From Defluviitaleaceae bacterium (lineage in GTDB: Bacteria; Bacillota; Clostridia; Lachnospirales; WQUN01), in the NCBI GenBank assembly GCA_009786685.1, contig WQRQ01000014.1:1-39489 (forward strand): DNA of 39,489 nucleotides, read 5' to 3'. A model generated the notes under the pieces. It worked only from the letters and a program-made list of their open reading frames with translations. It ran no database searches and was not told the origin of the DNA. The translations under genes were made by a program, and so were the position numbers. This document shows, in pieces, positions 7,527 to 15,695 of the stretch. Every line of letters starts with the position of its first letter. The first letter of the stretch is position 1.

Positions 7527-8795
7527 TTATTCTATTATCCGCTTAATATCAGCACCCAGTTGGTTTAGCTGTAGGTCTAGGCGGTCGTAGCCGCGGTCTA
7601 TGTGGTGGATACCCGTGATTTCTGTGATACCCTCTGCGCGCAGGGCGGCGAGGACTAATGCCGCACCTGCACGCAGGTCGCTGGCGGCTACCTGTGTGCC
7701 TGTTAGGTTTTTTACGCCTTCGATTATTGCGCTGCGGCTTTCTATTTTAATTTCCGCGCCCATACGTTTTAATTCTCCCACCTGCATAAAGCGGTTTTCG
7801 AATACCGTCTCGGTGATTACGCTTGTGCCGCCGGCAGTGGCGAGCAAGCTCATAAACTGCGCCTGCATATCCGTCGGAAAGCCGGGGTAGGGGAGCGTCT
7901 TTAGGTCGGCGGCTTTTGTGTCGGTATCGCAAAATACACGTATGCCGTCGTCGCTTTCTTCTACGGAAACATTTACTTCTTTTAGCTTGGCCGTCACGGG
8001 CTTTACGTGGTCGGCAAGGACGTTTGTGAGCGTCACGTCGCCGCGTGTGATGGCCGCCGCCACCATAAATGTACCCGCCTCTATACGGTCGGGGATTATG
8101 CTGTGCTTGATATTTTGAGAATGAAGGCGGGGGACGCCTTCTATTTTTATGGTGTCCGTTCCCGCGCCGCGGATTTTGCCGCCTATGCTGTTTAGGAAGT
8201 TGGCGAGGTCTACGATTTCCGGCTCGATTGCGCAGTTTTCCAAGACGGTCTGTCCTTCTGCGAGGACGGCAGCCATCATAATGTTTTCCGTCGCACCCAC
8301 GCTTGGGAAGTCGAGATATATTTTCGCGCCCTTTAGCGTATTTGCCGTGGCCGTCACAAATCCATGAGAATGGTCAATATCCGCACCCAACGCCGCAAAG
8401 CCCTTGAGGTGAAGGTCAACAGGCCGCGAGCCGATAGCACACCCACCGGGAAGCGGAACCTTAGCCTGCCCAAACCGCGCAAGCAGCGGCCCCATAACCA
8501 AAAAAGACGCACGCAGCTTACCCACCAGCTCATAAGAAGCCTCCAATGAGGTAACGTCGCTCGCGTCGATGGTTATTGAGCCTTTTTCGCCTGCGGCGCG
8601 GGTTTTCGCGCCCAGCGATTCTATGAGAACGCGCATGGATTCCACATCGCTAAGCGACGGCACGTTTTGCAACGTACACGGCTGCTCCGTCAAAAGCGCG
8701 GCCGCCAACACGGGTAGCACCGCATTTTTAGCCCCACCGATTTCTATGCTCCCGCGCAACGCGCCGCATGGGGTTACGATAAATTTTTCTGCCAT
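7527..8795 (-). CDS. murA: UDP-N-acetylglucosamine 1-carboxyvinyltransferase
   Basis: The first committed step of peptidoglycan synthesis, adding enolpyruvate from PEP to UDP-GlcNAc in the cytoplasm. The 422-residue length fits the family (E. coli MurA has 419). Lys23 in GGAKNAVLP and Cys119 in [15 protein letters not shown] match the catalytic Lys22 and Cys115 of E. coli; the Cys is the residue alkylated by fosfomycin, so sensitivity is expected. The C-terminal [13 protein letters not shown] and GYDRLD segments are also typical. I chose the ATG at 8795 (MAEKFIV): an AAGGAT site lies eight bases before it, while the upstream ATG at 8804 overlaps that site and has none of its own. Bacillota often have two MurA paralogs; which one this is cannot be told. 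Confidence 0.96.
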   Translation of the reverse strand: MAEKFIVTPCGALRGSIEIGGAKNAVLPVLAAALLTEQPCTLQNVPSLSDVESMRVLIESLGAKTRAAGEKGSITIDASDVTSLEASYELVGKLRASFLVMGPLLARFGQAKVPLPGGCAIGSRPVDLHLKGFAALGADIDHSHGFVTATANTLKGAKIYLDFPSVGATENIMMAAVLAEGQTVLENCAIEPEIVDLANFLNSIGGKIRGAGTDTIKIEGVPRLHSQNIKHSIIPDRIEAGTFMVAAAITRGDVTLTNVLADHVKPVTAKLKEVNVSVEESDDGIRVFCDTDTKAADLKTLPYPGFPTDMQAQFMSLLATAGGTSVITETVFENRFMQVGELKRMGAEIKIESRSAIIEGVKNLTGTQVAASDLRAGAALVLAALRAEGITEITGIHHIDRGYDRLDLQLNQLGADIKRIIE

Positions 8796-8819
8796 AGCAA
8801 TCATCCTTGTGCATGTTTG

Positions 8820-10058
8820 CTATATTATTCCCATAAATTTATTGTATATATTCACAATTTGCGTTTCACTCATTCCCGAGTACCGCAGACAAAATTTCAT
8901 TACACCGTTTACCGTGATAAGCCCTACGGTTAAAAAATTTTGCGGAAATGCGGGGTTAACAAACCAAACATCACTAACATCAAATGAAAAACCATTAAAA
9001 TCCTGTACCCCAAGGTTAGAAACTCCAAAGGATTTTCCATGCTGCTCGTGGAGCATTGCGGCTAATTTCTTGGAAACAGGGTTGTCATAGTCCCCGTACC
9101 CCGCATACATAACCGATTCTATGAGTGATTTTTCCATCCTGTCTAGGAAGTTTATTACCAGATATCGCTTTTTAGGGTCGTTAAATTTTTCGCGAAGCTT
9201 GGAGGGGATATCGTCGGCATTTTCGACGTCTATGGAAATCCCCGTTACATAGTTTCCCATATGATTTGGCGTGGGGATTTCAAACTCGTCTCTTATGCTC
9301 GCGGCACAACCTACGCGGAGCATTTTATCCTCGTTACGCGCTTGTACTGCGTGTGCAAACGCTGTGATGACAGCTTCGTTTACAGTCACCCCACGCGTTT
9401 TGCAATCTGCCTTTAGCCGTGGCAAAAAATCCTTTTCTGTTTCGGCAAGATAAATCCCCGACGGGTTTTGCTCACGATATTTTGCAAAAAAATCTACATA
9501 TTCCTGATGTGTAAAAATCTTTTTGCTCTTATTCCACTGCCTGTTAAAATGCGCGGCAAAAAGCTTTAGCAAAAATCCGCCGCCCTTCTTTTTTAAATTA
9601 TTTTTCGCAGGAAGCTCCAAAACCTTGTCGTCCAATTTGCCATCCAACGCGCAAAAAAAATCGCGCATTAAATTTAGATACCCGATACCGTCACCCAAAA
9701 TATGATGCCCCAGAAAAACAATATCCGAATAACCCTCACCCCTAATTACGGCAATTTTGATGAAGGATTCACTCTCGAAATTAAACGGGGTATTGTCTGC
9801 TTTTGCATACCATGCTTGCCAATCCGTTTCTTCTGCCGTGTAAAATTGGAGTGATATTCCGCCGCCGTATTCATAATATCGTTGGCCTTCCGCGTCGGTT
9901 TTTACGACGCTTTTTAATATCGGATGTCTATGCTCCACCGCATTTGCTGCGTTTTCAAAATCCGTGTTTGAAAAATTGCAGCCGATTCTCGCCTTAAAAC
10001 ACACGTTAATGTTAGGAGAATGCAAATATACGATTTCGTTGCCTATGAGTTTTTTCAT
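8820..10058 (-). CDS. Condensation-domain-fold acyltransferase
   Basis: 412 residues. The motif HHILGDG at 118-124 matches the HHxxxDG active site of the condensation / chloramphenicol-acetyltransferase superfamily, in which the second His (His119) is catalytic. Surrounding features fit the alcohol-acetyltransferase/PapA-like branch: a start of the form 'HRHPILKS' near residue 43, and MGNYVTGISIDVEN near 265 like the floor-loop side of the second half-domain. No carrier-protein or adenylation domain is present, so it is a stand-alone acyltransferase, not an NRPS module. It lies 18 bases downstream of a tetR gene in the same direction, suggesting a two-gene regulated unit. Acyl donor and acceptor are unknown. 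Confidence 0.78.
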   Translation of the reverse strand: MKKLIGNEIVYLHSPNINVCFKARIGCNFSNTDFENAANAVEHRHPILKSVVKTDAEGQRYYEYGGGISLQFYTAEETDWQAWYAKADNTPFNFESESFIKIAVIRGEGYSDIVFLGHHILGDGIGYLNLMRDFFCALDGKLDDKVLELPAKNNLKKKGGGFLLKLFAAHFNRQWNKSKKIFTHQEYVDFFAKYREQNPSGIYLAETEKDFLPRLKADCKTRGVTVNEAVITAFAHAVQARNEDKMLRVGCAASIRDEFEIPTPNHMGNYVTGISIDVENADDIPSKLREKFNDPKKRYLVINFLDRMEKSLIESVMYAGYGDYDNPVSKKLAAMLHEQHGKSFGVSNLGVQDFNGFSFDVSDVWFVNPAFPQNFLTVGLITVNGVMKFCLRYSGMSETQIVNIYNKFMGII

Positions 10059-10076
10059 GTGAATTATAACCCCTCG

Positions 10077-10652
10077 CTAAGAATATATTCCGTGCATAAA
10101 CCGATGTACAAATTCTTTCTCGTCGCTTTCAGTGTTATAAGCGATATATGTATTTATCGCTCCGATTAACAACCATGCCAAATGCTTGTCCTTTCCTATC
10201 AGATTGCCGTGATAATTTGCCATTTCTCTAAACATCTTGCCCAAGATTTCGTATTGCTCAAAGTGGTATTTCTGTGCCACCTCAAACATCGCAGACGAAG
10301 GCGGCATGTACAAATTTGCCATTGTTAAGCGGTAAAACGCCGCGTTTTCGCGGGCGAAGGAAAAATACGCCTGTACCACATTGCATAGGGTTTTATGGAT
10401 GTCCTCGTGATAATTTTCCGGGTTGGGGTGGTATACGGAGTTTTTTGCGGCAACATTATTAAGCCGTTCGTAATTTTCCTTACAAACAGCGTCAAAAAGC
10501 CCCTCCTTGCTACCAAAGTGATAGTACAGAGTGGGCTTGGTGATTTCGGCGGCGGCGGTGAGTTCGCTTACTCCCACGCCTTCGTAGCCCTTGGCAGAAA
10601 ACAGTCCAAGGGCTACGTCCAATATTATTTGCTTTGTATTTTTTTCATCCAT
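10077..10652 (-). CDS. TetR/AcrR family regulator
   Basis: 191 residues. The N-terminal domain has the standard TetR layout: IILDVALGLFSAKGYEGVGV, then SELTAAAEITKPTLYYHFG and SKEGLFDAV. The remainder is the helical ligand-binding domain, with several aromatic residues (FRLTMANLY). The gene precedes the condensation-fold acyltransferase by 18 bases. A perfect 20-bp palindrome sits nine bases upstream of its ATG, so the protein probably represses its own two-gene operon. Confidence 0.9.
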   Translation of the reverse strand: MDEKNTKQIILDVALGLFSAKGYEGVGVSELTAAAEITKPTLYYHFGSKEGLFDAVCKENYERLNNVAAKNSVYHPNPENYHEDIHKTLCNVVQAYFSFARENAAFYRLTMANLYMPPSSAMFEVAQKYHFEQYEILGKMFREMANYHGNLIGKDKHLAWLLIGAINTYIAYNTESDEKEFVHRFMHGIYS

Positions 10653-10660
10653 GGCGCAAT

Positions 10661-10680
10661 TATATACCGAACGGTATATA
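10661..10680. promoter_or_regulatory. Perfect palindrome, probable TetR operator
   Basis: TATATACCGAACGGTATATA has two exact 9-base arms around a central AA. It lies in the 31-base gap between the GDSL-lipoprotein stop and the tetR start. The 'ACCGxxCGGT' core with AT-rich ends is a common TetR-family operator design. Any promoter for tetR must overlap it or the end of the upstream gene, which fits repression by promoter occlusion. Confidence 0.7.
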
Positions 10681-10683
10681 AAG

Positions 10684-11829
10684 TCAATACCGCATAAAAT
10701 CCGAAAAATTAATCTTGGCGATTTCGTAATGTCCCTGCGGGTTTGGGTGGATTATATCAAAGTTTGCATTCATCATATCGGGTCTGTTGGAAAGGCTGCC
10801 GTAGATATCGGAGACGATAAAACCGCGTGATTGGCTTTCCATTAATATGACACGGTTTAGGCTTTGGATAAACCGCTCGGACTCGTCCGAAAGACCAAAC
10901 GACATGCCCAGCAAATCCGATGGCAGCGGATTATAAACTGTATTTACGATAACAGTGGCATACGGCGCGTTATCCTCCAGCCATTCTAAAATTTCGATAA
11001 ACTCTCTCGTAAAAATACGCACACCCGCATGTAAATCCCTTTCCATCGAAGGCGGAAGCTCCCCTGAAAACAACGCGAAAAGGCCGAGTATCTCCAACTC
11101 GGACGTACGACCAAGCATCTCGGTAACGGTGGCTTCCATAGCGTCAACTTCCGCAAAAACTTCCATTGCGCCATCAATCACAGGCGGCGCGGCGGCTATC
11201 ATATCATTAAGCCTAAAGATATCGCGTACACCAAAATTCTCCGCAAAGTAGATAACCTCGTTTGCGAAATCCAAAATATTTGCTATCGGCTCCCGTGATT
11301 CGCTCACAAAGTCCATTATTTCCCCCATAAGCCCAAAGGCCTCTCTTATAAAGTCGGTTGTCTCGCTTATAATCCCCTGCAACGAGTCGGCGTCGGGCAA
11401 ATGCTCCCAAAGCGGCGCGAGGATGTTATTGCCACCGATATTAAGCGTGATAACGCGGGCATATTGGAAATTACTAAGCTCACCGGGGCTAAGCGAATTT
11501 AAAAGCGAAAGCAAATCTGCGGTAGTATATCCGTTCACCGCCAAATTTACATACTCATTAGCAAAACCCTGCTCCCGCAACATTTCGAAAAAAACGGAAG
11601 TATGCCTATCCGCCAAAGACCAAATCCCAAACCCCTCCGATACAGAATCACCCAGCGCGATATAAACCTTACGCTCGATTATCGGGTCGGGGGCAGGTGT
11701 TTCTTCAAATACAATTTCAATATCGTTAGGCTCGTGCTCGCGTACGTCCTGCACATCCCGATTATCCCGCCGCGACCCGCATGATGTAAAAATCACAATA
11801 GCACATAGCAAAACAAAAAACTTAACCAC
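10684..11829 (-). CDS. SGNH/GDSL-type esterase lipoprotein
   Basis: 381 residues with a GTG start at 11829, eight bases after a GAGGTGA site. A lipoprotein signal (lipobox FTSC, Cys17) anchors it outside the membrane. The catalytic blocks are all visible: block I IALGDSVSEG with Ser62, block III NIGGNN near residue 130, and block V FDIIHPN with Asp358 and His361. Between blocks III and V is a roughly 100-residue helical, acidic insertion (about 150-255) not needed for the core fold. Members act on lipids, acylated sugars or peptidoglycan O-acetyl groups; the substrate is not readable. Confidence 0.88.
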   Translation of the reverse strand: MVKFFVLLCAIVIFTSCGSRRDNRDVQDVREHEPNDIEIVFEETPAPDPIIERKVYIALGDSVSEGFGIWSLADRHTSVFFEMLREQGFANEYVNLAVNGYTTADLLSLLNSLSPGELSNFQYARVITLNIGGNNILAPLWEHLPDADSLQGIISETTDFIREAFGLMGEIMDFVSESREPIANILDFANEVIYFAENFGVRDIFRLNDMIAAAPPVIDGAMEVFAEVDAMEATVTEMLGRTSELEILGLFALFSGELPPSMERDLHAGVRIFTREFIEILEWLEDNAPYATVIVNTVYNPLPSDLLGMSFGLSDESERFIQSLNRVILMESQSRGFIVSDIYGSLSNRPDMMNANFDIIHPNPQGHYEIAKINFSDFMRY

Positions 11830-11911
11830 TATAAATCACCTCATATATCACCATGATACCATACCTTGGCAAAAATTTTGACACTCGTGACAATAGAAGG
11901 AATTGTGGATT

Positions 11912-12193
11912 TTAAACTGAGTTTTTCTTGTCCATAAATACTTCCATTGTCATCAACACACCAAGGCGATAGCCATGGATAAATGTTTCTACATCTAAAA
12001 TAGCATTAGCCTCAAACCGGGCTTCCGAATACTTTATCATAAGCTCCTTTTGCTCACCTTCAAGCATGGATAGTAATTTTTCTTCACAGTCGCGGATGGT
12101 TTTTATTGTACTCTCATAGTTTAACTTTTTTTCGGTAAAGTTTAAACCGTGGTCTATGTTTTCGTTGGCAAATTTCTCTAAAATGCTTTTCAT
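11912..12193 (-). CDS. Small DUF6809-like protein
   Basis: 93 residues, mostly helical and charged. The C-terminal segment FIHGYRLGVLMTMEVFM and the N-terminal MKSILEKFANENI resemble a small family widespread in Clostridia (DUF6809, from memory); function unknown. The ATG has a strong AAGGAG site nine bases upstream. No obvious promoter lies between the start and a strong minus-strand terminator hairpin ending 28 bases upstream, so the gene is either read through an attenuator or driven by a weak promoter in that short stretch. Confidence 0.65.
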   Translation of the reverse strand: MKSILEKFANENIDHGLNFTEKKLNYESTIKTIRDCEEKLLSMLEGEQKELMIKYSEARFEANAILDVETFIHGYRLGVLMTMEVFMDKKNSV

Positions 12194-12220
12194 AATGTCG
12201 CTCCTTAGTTTTAATAGTAC

Positions 12221-12273
12221 AAAAAAAGCGCGTAGGGACGACGGTTAATAAGACACCGTCACCACCTACACGC
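12221..12273 (-). terminator. Rho-independent terminator or attenuator before the DUF6809-like gene
   Basis: Read on the minus strand, an imperfect stem of about 16 pairs (12273-12256 with 12245-12228, loop of nine) is followed at once by seven T residues (12227-12221). It lies 28 bases upstream of the start at 12193, an unusual place for a simple terminator. Confidence 0.6.
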
Positions 12274-12336
12274 AAAATTTAACGTATTAAAACAAAGGAG
12301 TATCCCAACATAAACAACACCACACCTTGCCCATGC

Positions 12337-12469
12337 TTGCGGCAAAAAGCTAAAATGTGTATAATGCCTGTTGCAATGGCAGGTTTTCCTGTGTTTGTAG
12401 GTGATGTGTGTAATCCCTACACTCGCCGTTTAGTGTCTGTCAACACTAAACGGTCGTTGCGCTTTTTTT
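12337..12469 (+). ncRNA. Candidate small RNA of about 100 nt with its promoter
   Basis: TTGCGG (12337-12342) and TATAAT (12360-12365) are 17 bases apart, a good vegetative promoter with a predicted start near 12372. The following 100 bases contain no reading frame, pair locally (GTAGG near 12397 with CCTAC near 12415; the 11-pair stem at 12426-12453) and end in seven T residues at 12463-12469. The nine-base gap between stem and T-tract is longer than usual, which lowers confidence. It does not match SRP, 6S, tmRNA or RNase P sequences that I know. Confidence 0.35.
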
Positions 12470-12578
12470 GTTGATAAAAAGTTTAGCATGATTGTAAGTT
12501 TTATGCAAGTGCCTTCCGCACTCGGTGTGCGGTTTAAATTCCCCAAAAAAGTGAAATACTACTAGCGAGGTGAAGCAA

Positions 12579-12734
12579 ATGAATGATAAAATGAAGCTGG
12601 AAATAGCCGAGGAGCTGGGTCTGCTGGAAAAAGTAAATGCCACCGGCTGGAAAAGCCTAACGGCAAAAGAAAGCGGCAGAATAGGCGGCATATTAGCCCG
12701 CCGCAAAAAGAAGATGGAAAAGGCGGTAACATAA
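12579..12734 (+). CDS. Small acid-soluble spore protein, alpha/beta type (SspF-like)
   Basis: A 51-residue protein, too short for most gene callers. The core IAEELGLLEKV, then TGWKSLTAKESGRIGG and a basic tail (ARRKKKMEKA) match the two conserved halves of minor alpha/beta-type SASPs: the ELGL segment and the E-S/A-G-R/N-I/M-G segment cut or bound in spore DNA coating. These proteins bind DNA in the forespore and protect it from damage. The ATG at 12579 follows GAGGTGA (12566-12572). Its TAA overlaps the next gene's ATG as TAATG, indicating translational coupling. Sigma-G control is expected from the family, but I see no clear promoter. Confidence 0.85.
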   Translation: MNDKMKLEIAEELGLLEKVNATGWKSLTAKESGRIGGILARRKKKMEKAVT

Positions 12735-13468
12735 TGTACCAAGGCTTTGCAAGCATGTACGACGCACTAATGCACGACGCGCCCTACGAGGTATGGGCAG
12801 CGTACATAGACGGGTTTTTGGCGGAGTGGTTTAAAAAGCCCCGTGCAGAAATCCTTGTCCTCGACCTGGCCTGCGGTACGGGCAATATAACTCTGCTCCT
12901 CGCAGACATGGGCTACGACCTCATAGGCGTAGACGTCTCGGAGGACATGCTTGCCGAGGCAAACCGCAAGGCCTACGAACAAAACGCAAAAATCCTATTT
13001 TTAGCGCAGGATATGCAGGAGCTTAACCTATACGGCACGGTGGACGCGGCTATCAGCGTATGCGACGGCTTTAGCTATATATTGGAAGAAGACGACCTGC
13101 TCACGGCATTTAAGCGTGTGCGGCTTTTTTTAAACCCCGACGGAGTTTTCATTTTTGACATGAACACTGAATATAAATTTAAGGAGCTGTTTAGCAATAA
13201 AATTTTAGAAGGAAGCGGCATTGACGGCGAAGGCTACGAATGGCAAAATGACTTCGACGAAAAAACAGGCATAAACGAATACCGCATAACATTTTTCTCC
13301 GAGAAAGAAGAGCCTTTTGAAGAGCTGCACCGCCAGCGCGCCTATTCACCCACAGTCATCACAAACCTGCTAATAGAAGCGGGCTTTTCGTCGGTAAAAA
13401 TTCGCGACGGCTACAGCAACGACCCGCTAACGCCCGAGAGCGCGAGGGTGGTGTTTATAGCTGATTAG
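12734..13468 (+). CDS. Class I SAM-dependent methyltransferase
   Basis: 244 residues. Motif I VLDLACGTGNITLLL at about 42-56, motif II acidic residue in LIGVDVSEDML at about 62-72, then AQDMQEL and the post-motif region AAISVCDGFSYI are typical of class I Rossmann methyltransferases. The N-terminal YQGFASMYDALM is the signature of the YqeM-like group in Bacillota. The substrate is not known for that group. The start overlaps the stop of the spore-protein gene (TAATG), so the two are co-translated. The usual YqeM neighbours (YqeK, RsfS) are absent here. Confidence 0.88.
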   Translation: MYQGFASMYDALMHDAPYEVWAAYIDGFLAEWFKKPRAEILVLDLACGTGNITLLLADMGYDLIGVDVSEDMLAEANRKAYEQNAKILFLAQDMQELNLYGTVDAAISVCDGFSYILEEDDLLTAFKRVRLFLNPDGVFIFDMNTEYKFKELFSNKILEGSGIDGEGYEWQNDFDEKTGINEYRITFFSEKEEPFEELHRQRAYSPTVITNLLIEAGFSSVKIRDGYSNDPLTPESARVVFIAD

Positions 13469-13480
13469 GAGAGGATATAT

Positions 13481-14623
13481 ATGAAAAAAGCATTTTTTCT
13501 CGCGTTGCTAATCTTTGCGACGCTCGCGCCAACCATAGCCTATGCAGAGGAGCTAATCCCGATAGATGCGGTACTCGTACTCGACGTAAGCCGCAGTATG
13601 CGAACGGCCGACCCGCAAAGGACATCCCGCGACGCTATGAATTTATTCATAGAAAAGCTGGAAGAAAACCGCGACAGGGTAGGGGTAATTGCCTACGCCG
13701 GAAACGTAGAAGCATACATAGAACTCTCGGAAATAAACCGCGAGCAAAAGAAAAACTTCATAAACGGACTGCCCTATGCCTCTTGGACAGACCACGGCGT
13801 AGGCCTAACAAAAGCGGTAGAAATGCTGCTCTCCCAAGCCGACCAAGCCCGTCAGGGCATAATAATCTTTCTAACAGACGGCAACATGAACGTAAACCCC
13901 GCAAGCACACGCACAAACGAAACCGCCCAGCAAGAAGTCTACGCCGCAAAGCAAGCCGCCTATGAAAACAACATCCCAATCCACACGATAGGACTAAACT
14001 TTGACGGAAACCTTGCGCTTGAATACATAAACCGCATAGCCCAAGCTACAAACGGCCTATCCTTCGAGACAGCCAACGCCGCCGACATCCCTCAAATAAT
14101 AGAAGCCTTCTTCCACGAGATGATAGCCGCCCCGCAAGCTATAGCCGAAGAAAACCCAATCCCACACATCTATGTACAAAAACCGCAAATTCAAATCCTA
14201 CCAACCGACAAAAACGCCCACTTCGAAAGAAGCACAAACATACCCGCAATAGGCACGGCGGTAATCCTCGCAATCCTAACCGTAATTTTAATAAAAACCC
14301 TAACCACACCAAAGCGTGTATTTACAGGCAAAATAATCCTCGACAAAACCACAAAAAATCTAATAGAGTACGGCAACCGCGTAACCCTCGCAAAGCTGCT
14401 GGGCGTAAACACTGCCACTCCGTTTAGCTCGGTTATCCTTGCCCCGTCGCCCACAGCACCGTCACACCTGCCGCAGCTTTTAATAAAATGCAAAAACCCC
14501 CGTGTAAAATTTACGAAGGGCTTTATCGAGCAGGATTTGCTTAAAGGTGTGTCAATCAGCCTCGGCACAGAAGCCGTTATCGAAACGGATGTCGAGCAAA
14601 TCCGCTTTAAGTATTCAGTGTAA
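13481..14623 (+). CDS. Membrane-anchored VWA-domain protein
   Basis: 380 residues with a cleavable-type signal (MKKAFFLALLIFATLAPTIAYA). A von Willebrand A domain covers about residues 28-195, with a complete metal site: DVSRS (Asp35, Ser37, Ser39), the Thr of SWTDHG and the Asp of FLTDGN. A single membrane helix lies at about 252-271 (IGTAVILAILTVILIKTL). The C-terminal 100 residues form a cytoplasmic domain of beta character that I do not recognise with certainty; an FHA-like fold is possible. The VWA part would sit outside the cell. The gene starts 12 bases after the methyltransferase with an AGGAGAGG site and overlaps the convergent glycosylase gene by 17 bases. Its role is unknown. Confidence 0.8.
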   Translation: MKKAFFLALLIFATLAPTIAYAEELIPIDAVLVLDVSRSMRTADPQRTSRDAMNLFIEKLEENRDRVGVIAYAGNVEAYIELSEINREQKKNFINGLPYASWTDHGVGLTKAVEMLLSQADQARQGIIIFLTDGNMNVNPASTRTNETAQQEVYAAKQAAYENNIPIHTIGLNFDGNLALEYINRIAQATNGLSFETANAADIPQIIEAFFHEMIAAPQAIAEENPIPHIYVQKPQIQILPTDKNAHFERSTNIPAIGTAVILAILTVILIKTLTTPKRVFTGKIILDKTTKNLIEYGNRVTLAKLLGVNTATPFSSVILAPSPTAPSHLPQLLIKCKNPRVKFTKGFIEQDLLKGVSISLGTEAVIETDVEQIRFKYSV

Positions 14624-15686
14624 AATCAAGCGTGCCGCGTTCCGCGCCGTTTACGATAAGCGTGAGTGAATGCAAGCCGGGGTAATGCTTACGCGTGCTT
14701 AAATCCGCAAAGCTGTGCTTTTTTTCGTAGGATTTCTTGCCTTTAAACACACTCTCGGAAATCTGAAAAATCTTGCGGTTACGTTTGCCGTTTGCTTTCA
14801 CAAAATCTATCGCATACTCCAAGCGTACCTTAGTCTCTGCCTTCACCGCTACGGTAAAATTAAAGCTCATCTCGCCGCCAATCCTAACAGCGTCCGCCCC
14901 AAGCGAAAAGCCCGATACATCCACACCATCAGCATCGCCAAAACCAAATATCGCAAGCACCTCACGGTTGGCTTTTTTCAAAAGCGTGCGACAGCCGTGC
15001 TTTACTATCCAGTCGGTTAACTCGTTTTTGCCATGCCATTCCTTAGCGATTTTCGTCACCAAATCGGGATGGGTTTTTGAGATGTCGTTTAGGTTATTTG
15101 CAACACTTTTTCGTACATACATCGACGGGTCTTGCTTTAGCCGCTCCAAAATCGGGAGAATAGGGGAGGGGTCCAGCTTGTATTTTTTTAATGCCACACC
15201 CCACGGCAAAGCAGGGCGGCAGCCCTCGCTGGAAAGCCTGCGCAAATGCTCGTTTTCGTTTTTCGACCACTCGTTCATTTGTGCCATCATGCGGTCTTCG
15301 TGGTTTATGATAAACGGGCGCACGGCAAACTCCGCAGAGGCATACTGCGTAAAAAGCTCCATCGCCCCGACGGAAACATCCCAATGTGCAACATCCTGCC
15401 CATAAACCTCCACAAAATCCGGCAGACAAAAAATTACATTACCGTCATAACGTGTTACTATTTGTTTTAGAATTTCAATCGCCGCTGGGTAATCTTGTGG
15501 CAAAAACTGCCCCAGCACGGTAACGATTTTTCGTCCGCGTGCCTTTAATTCCAGCTCCCGCCAGGTTTCAGCCAAAACATCTACGACAAATTCTTCTGCC
15601 AAAAAAGGCGGGTGTATTGCCTTTACAATCAGTGCAAATTCCGTAAGCGTATCGCGGTTATACCAATCCTTCAATAATTCTGACAT
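14607..15686 (-). CDS. DNA alkylation repair glycosylase, AlkC-like, with C-terminal Ig-like domain
   Basis: 359 residues. Residues about 1-245 are HEAT-like helical repeats of the AlkC/AlkD superfamily: the segment SSEGCRPALPWGVAL (about 150-165) corresponds to the 'RPWLPWG' region of AlkC, and DPSMYVRKSVANNLNDISK followed by HPDLV is a clear HEAT repeat with the family's DNA-facing residues. Residues about 255-359 form a beta-sandwich-like domain (GGEMSFNFTVAVKAETKV, HYPGLHSLTLIVNG), matching the Ig-like domain that some AlkC proteins carry. AlkC enzymes remove 3-methyladenine and 3-methylcytosine without base flipping. The start has a GGAGGGG site. It is convergent with the VWA gene and downstream of mgtE. 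Confidence 0.8.
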   Translation of the reverse strand: MSELLKDWYNRDTLTEFALIVKAIHPPFLAEEFVVDVLAETWRELELKARGRKIVTVLGQFLPQDYPAAIEILKQIVTRYDGNVIFCLPDFVEVYGQDVAHWDVSVGAMELFTQYASAEFAVRPFIINHEDRMMAQMNEWSKNENEHLRRLSSEGCRPALPWGVALKKYKLDPSPILPILERLKQDPSMYVRKSVANNLNDISKTHPDLVTKIAKEWHGKNELTDWIVKHGCRTLLKKANREVLAIFGFGDADGVDVSGFSLGADAVRIGGEMSFNFTVAVKAETKVRLEYAIDFVKANGKRNRKIFQISESVFKGKKSYEKKHSFADLSTRKHYPGLHSLTLIVNGAERGTLDFTLNT

Positions 15687-15695
15687 AAGCCCCTC

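Larger units (their letters stand above)
12219..12471. repeat. 253-bp intergenic element with 13-bp terminal inverted repeats
   Basis: ACAAAAAAAGCGC at 12219-12231 and GCGCTTTTTTTGT at 12459-12471 are exact reverse complements. Just inside each end is an ACGAC motif followed by a hairpin: left GACGGT(240-245)/ACCGTC(255-260) plus outer pairs to 12273; right CCGTTTAGTGT(12426-12436)/ACACTAAACGG(12443-12453). No protein frame is present. It could be a MITE-like element, two back-to-back terminators that converged on the same sequence, or a structured RNA locus. I see no clear target-site duplication. Confidence 0.55.
12194..12578. other. Intergenic region without a protein gene
   Basis: These 385 bases separate the divergent DUF6809-like and spore-protein genes. 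Most are taken up by the terminal-repeat element at 12219-12471. The remaining 100 bases before the spore gene hold an AT-rich leader and the GAGGTGA ribosome site. I could not identify a convincing sigma-G promoter there. Confidence 0.6.

Noticed and set aside
8796-8804. murA start at 8804
   Set aside because: That ATG overlaps the AAGGAT site used by the ATG at 8795 and has none of its own.
12219-12471. SRP RNA, 6S RNA or tmRNA
   Set aside because: The conserved SRP tetraloop region, the 6S open-bubble layout and the tmRNA tag frame are all missing.
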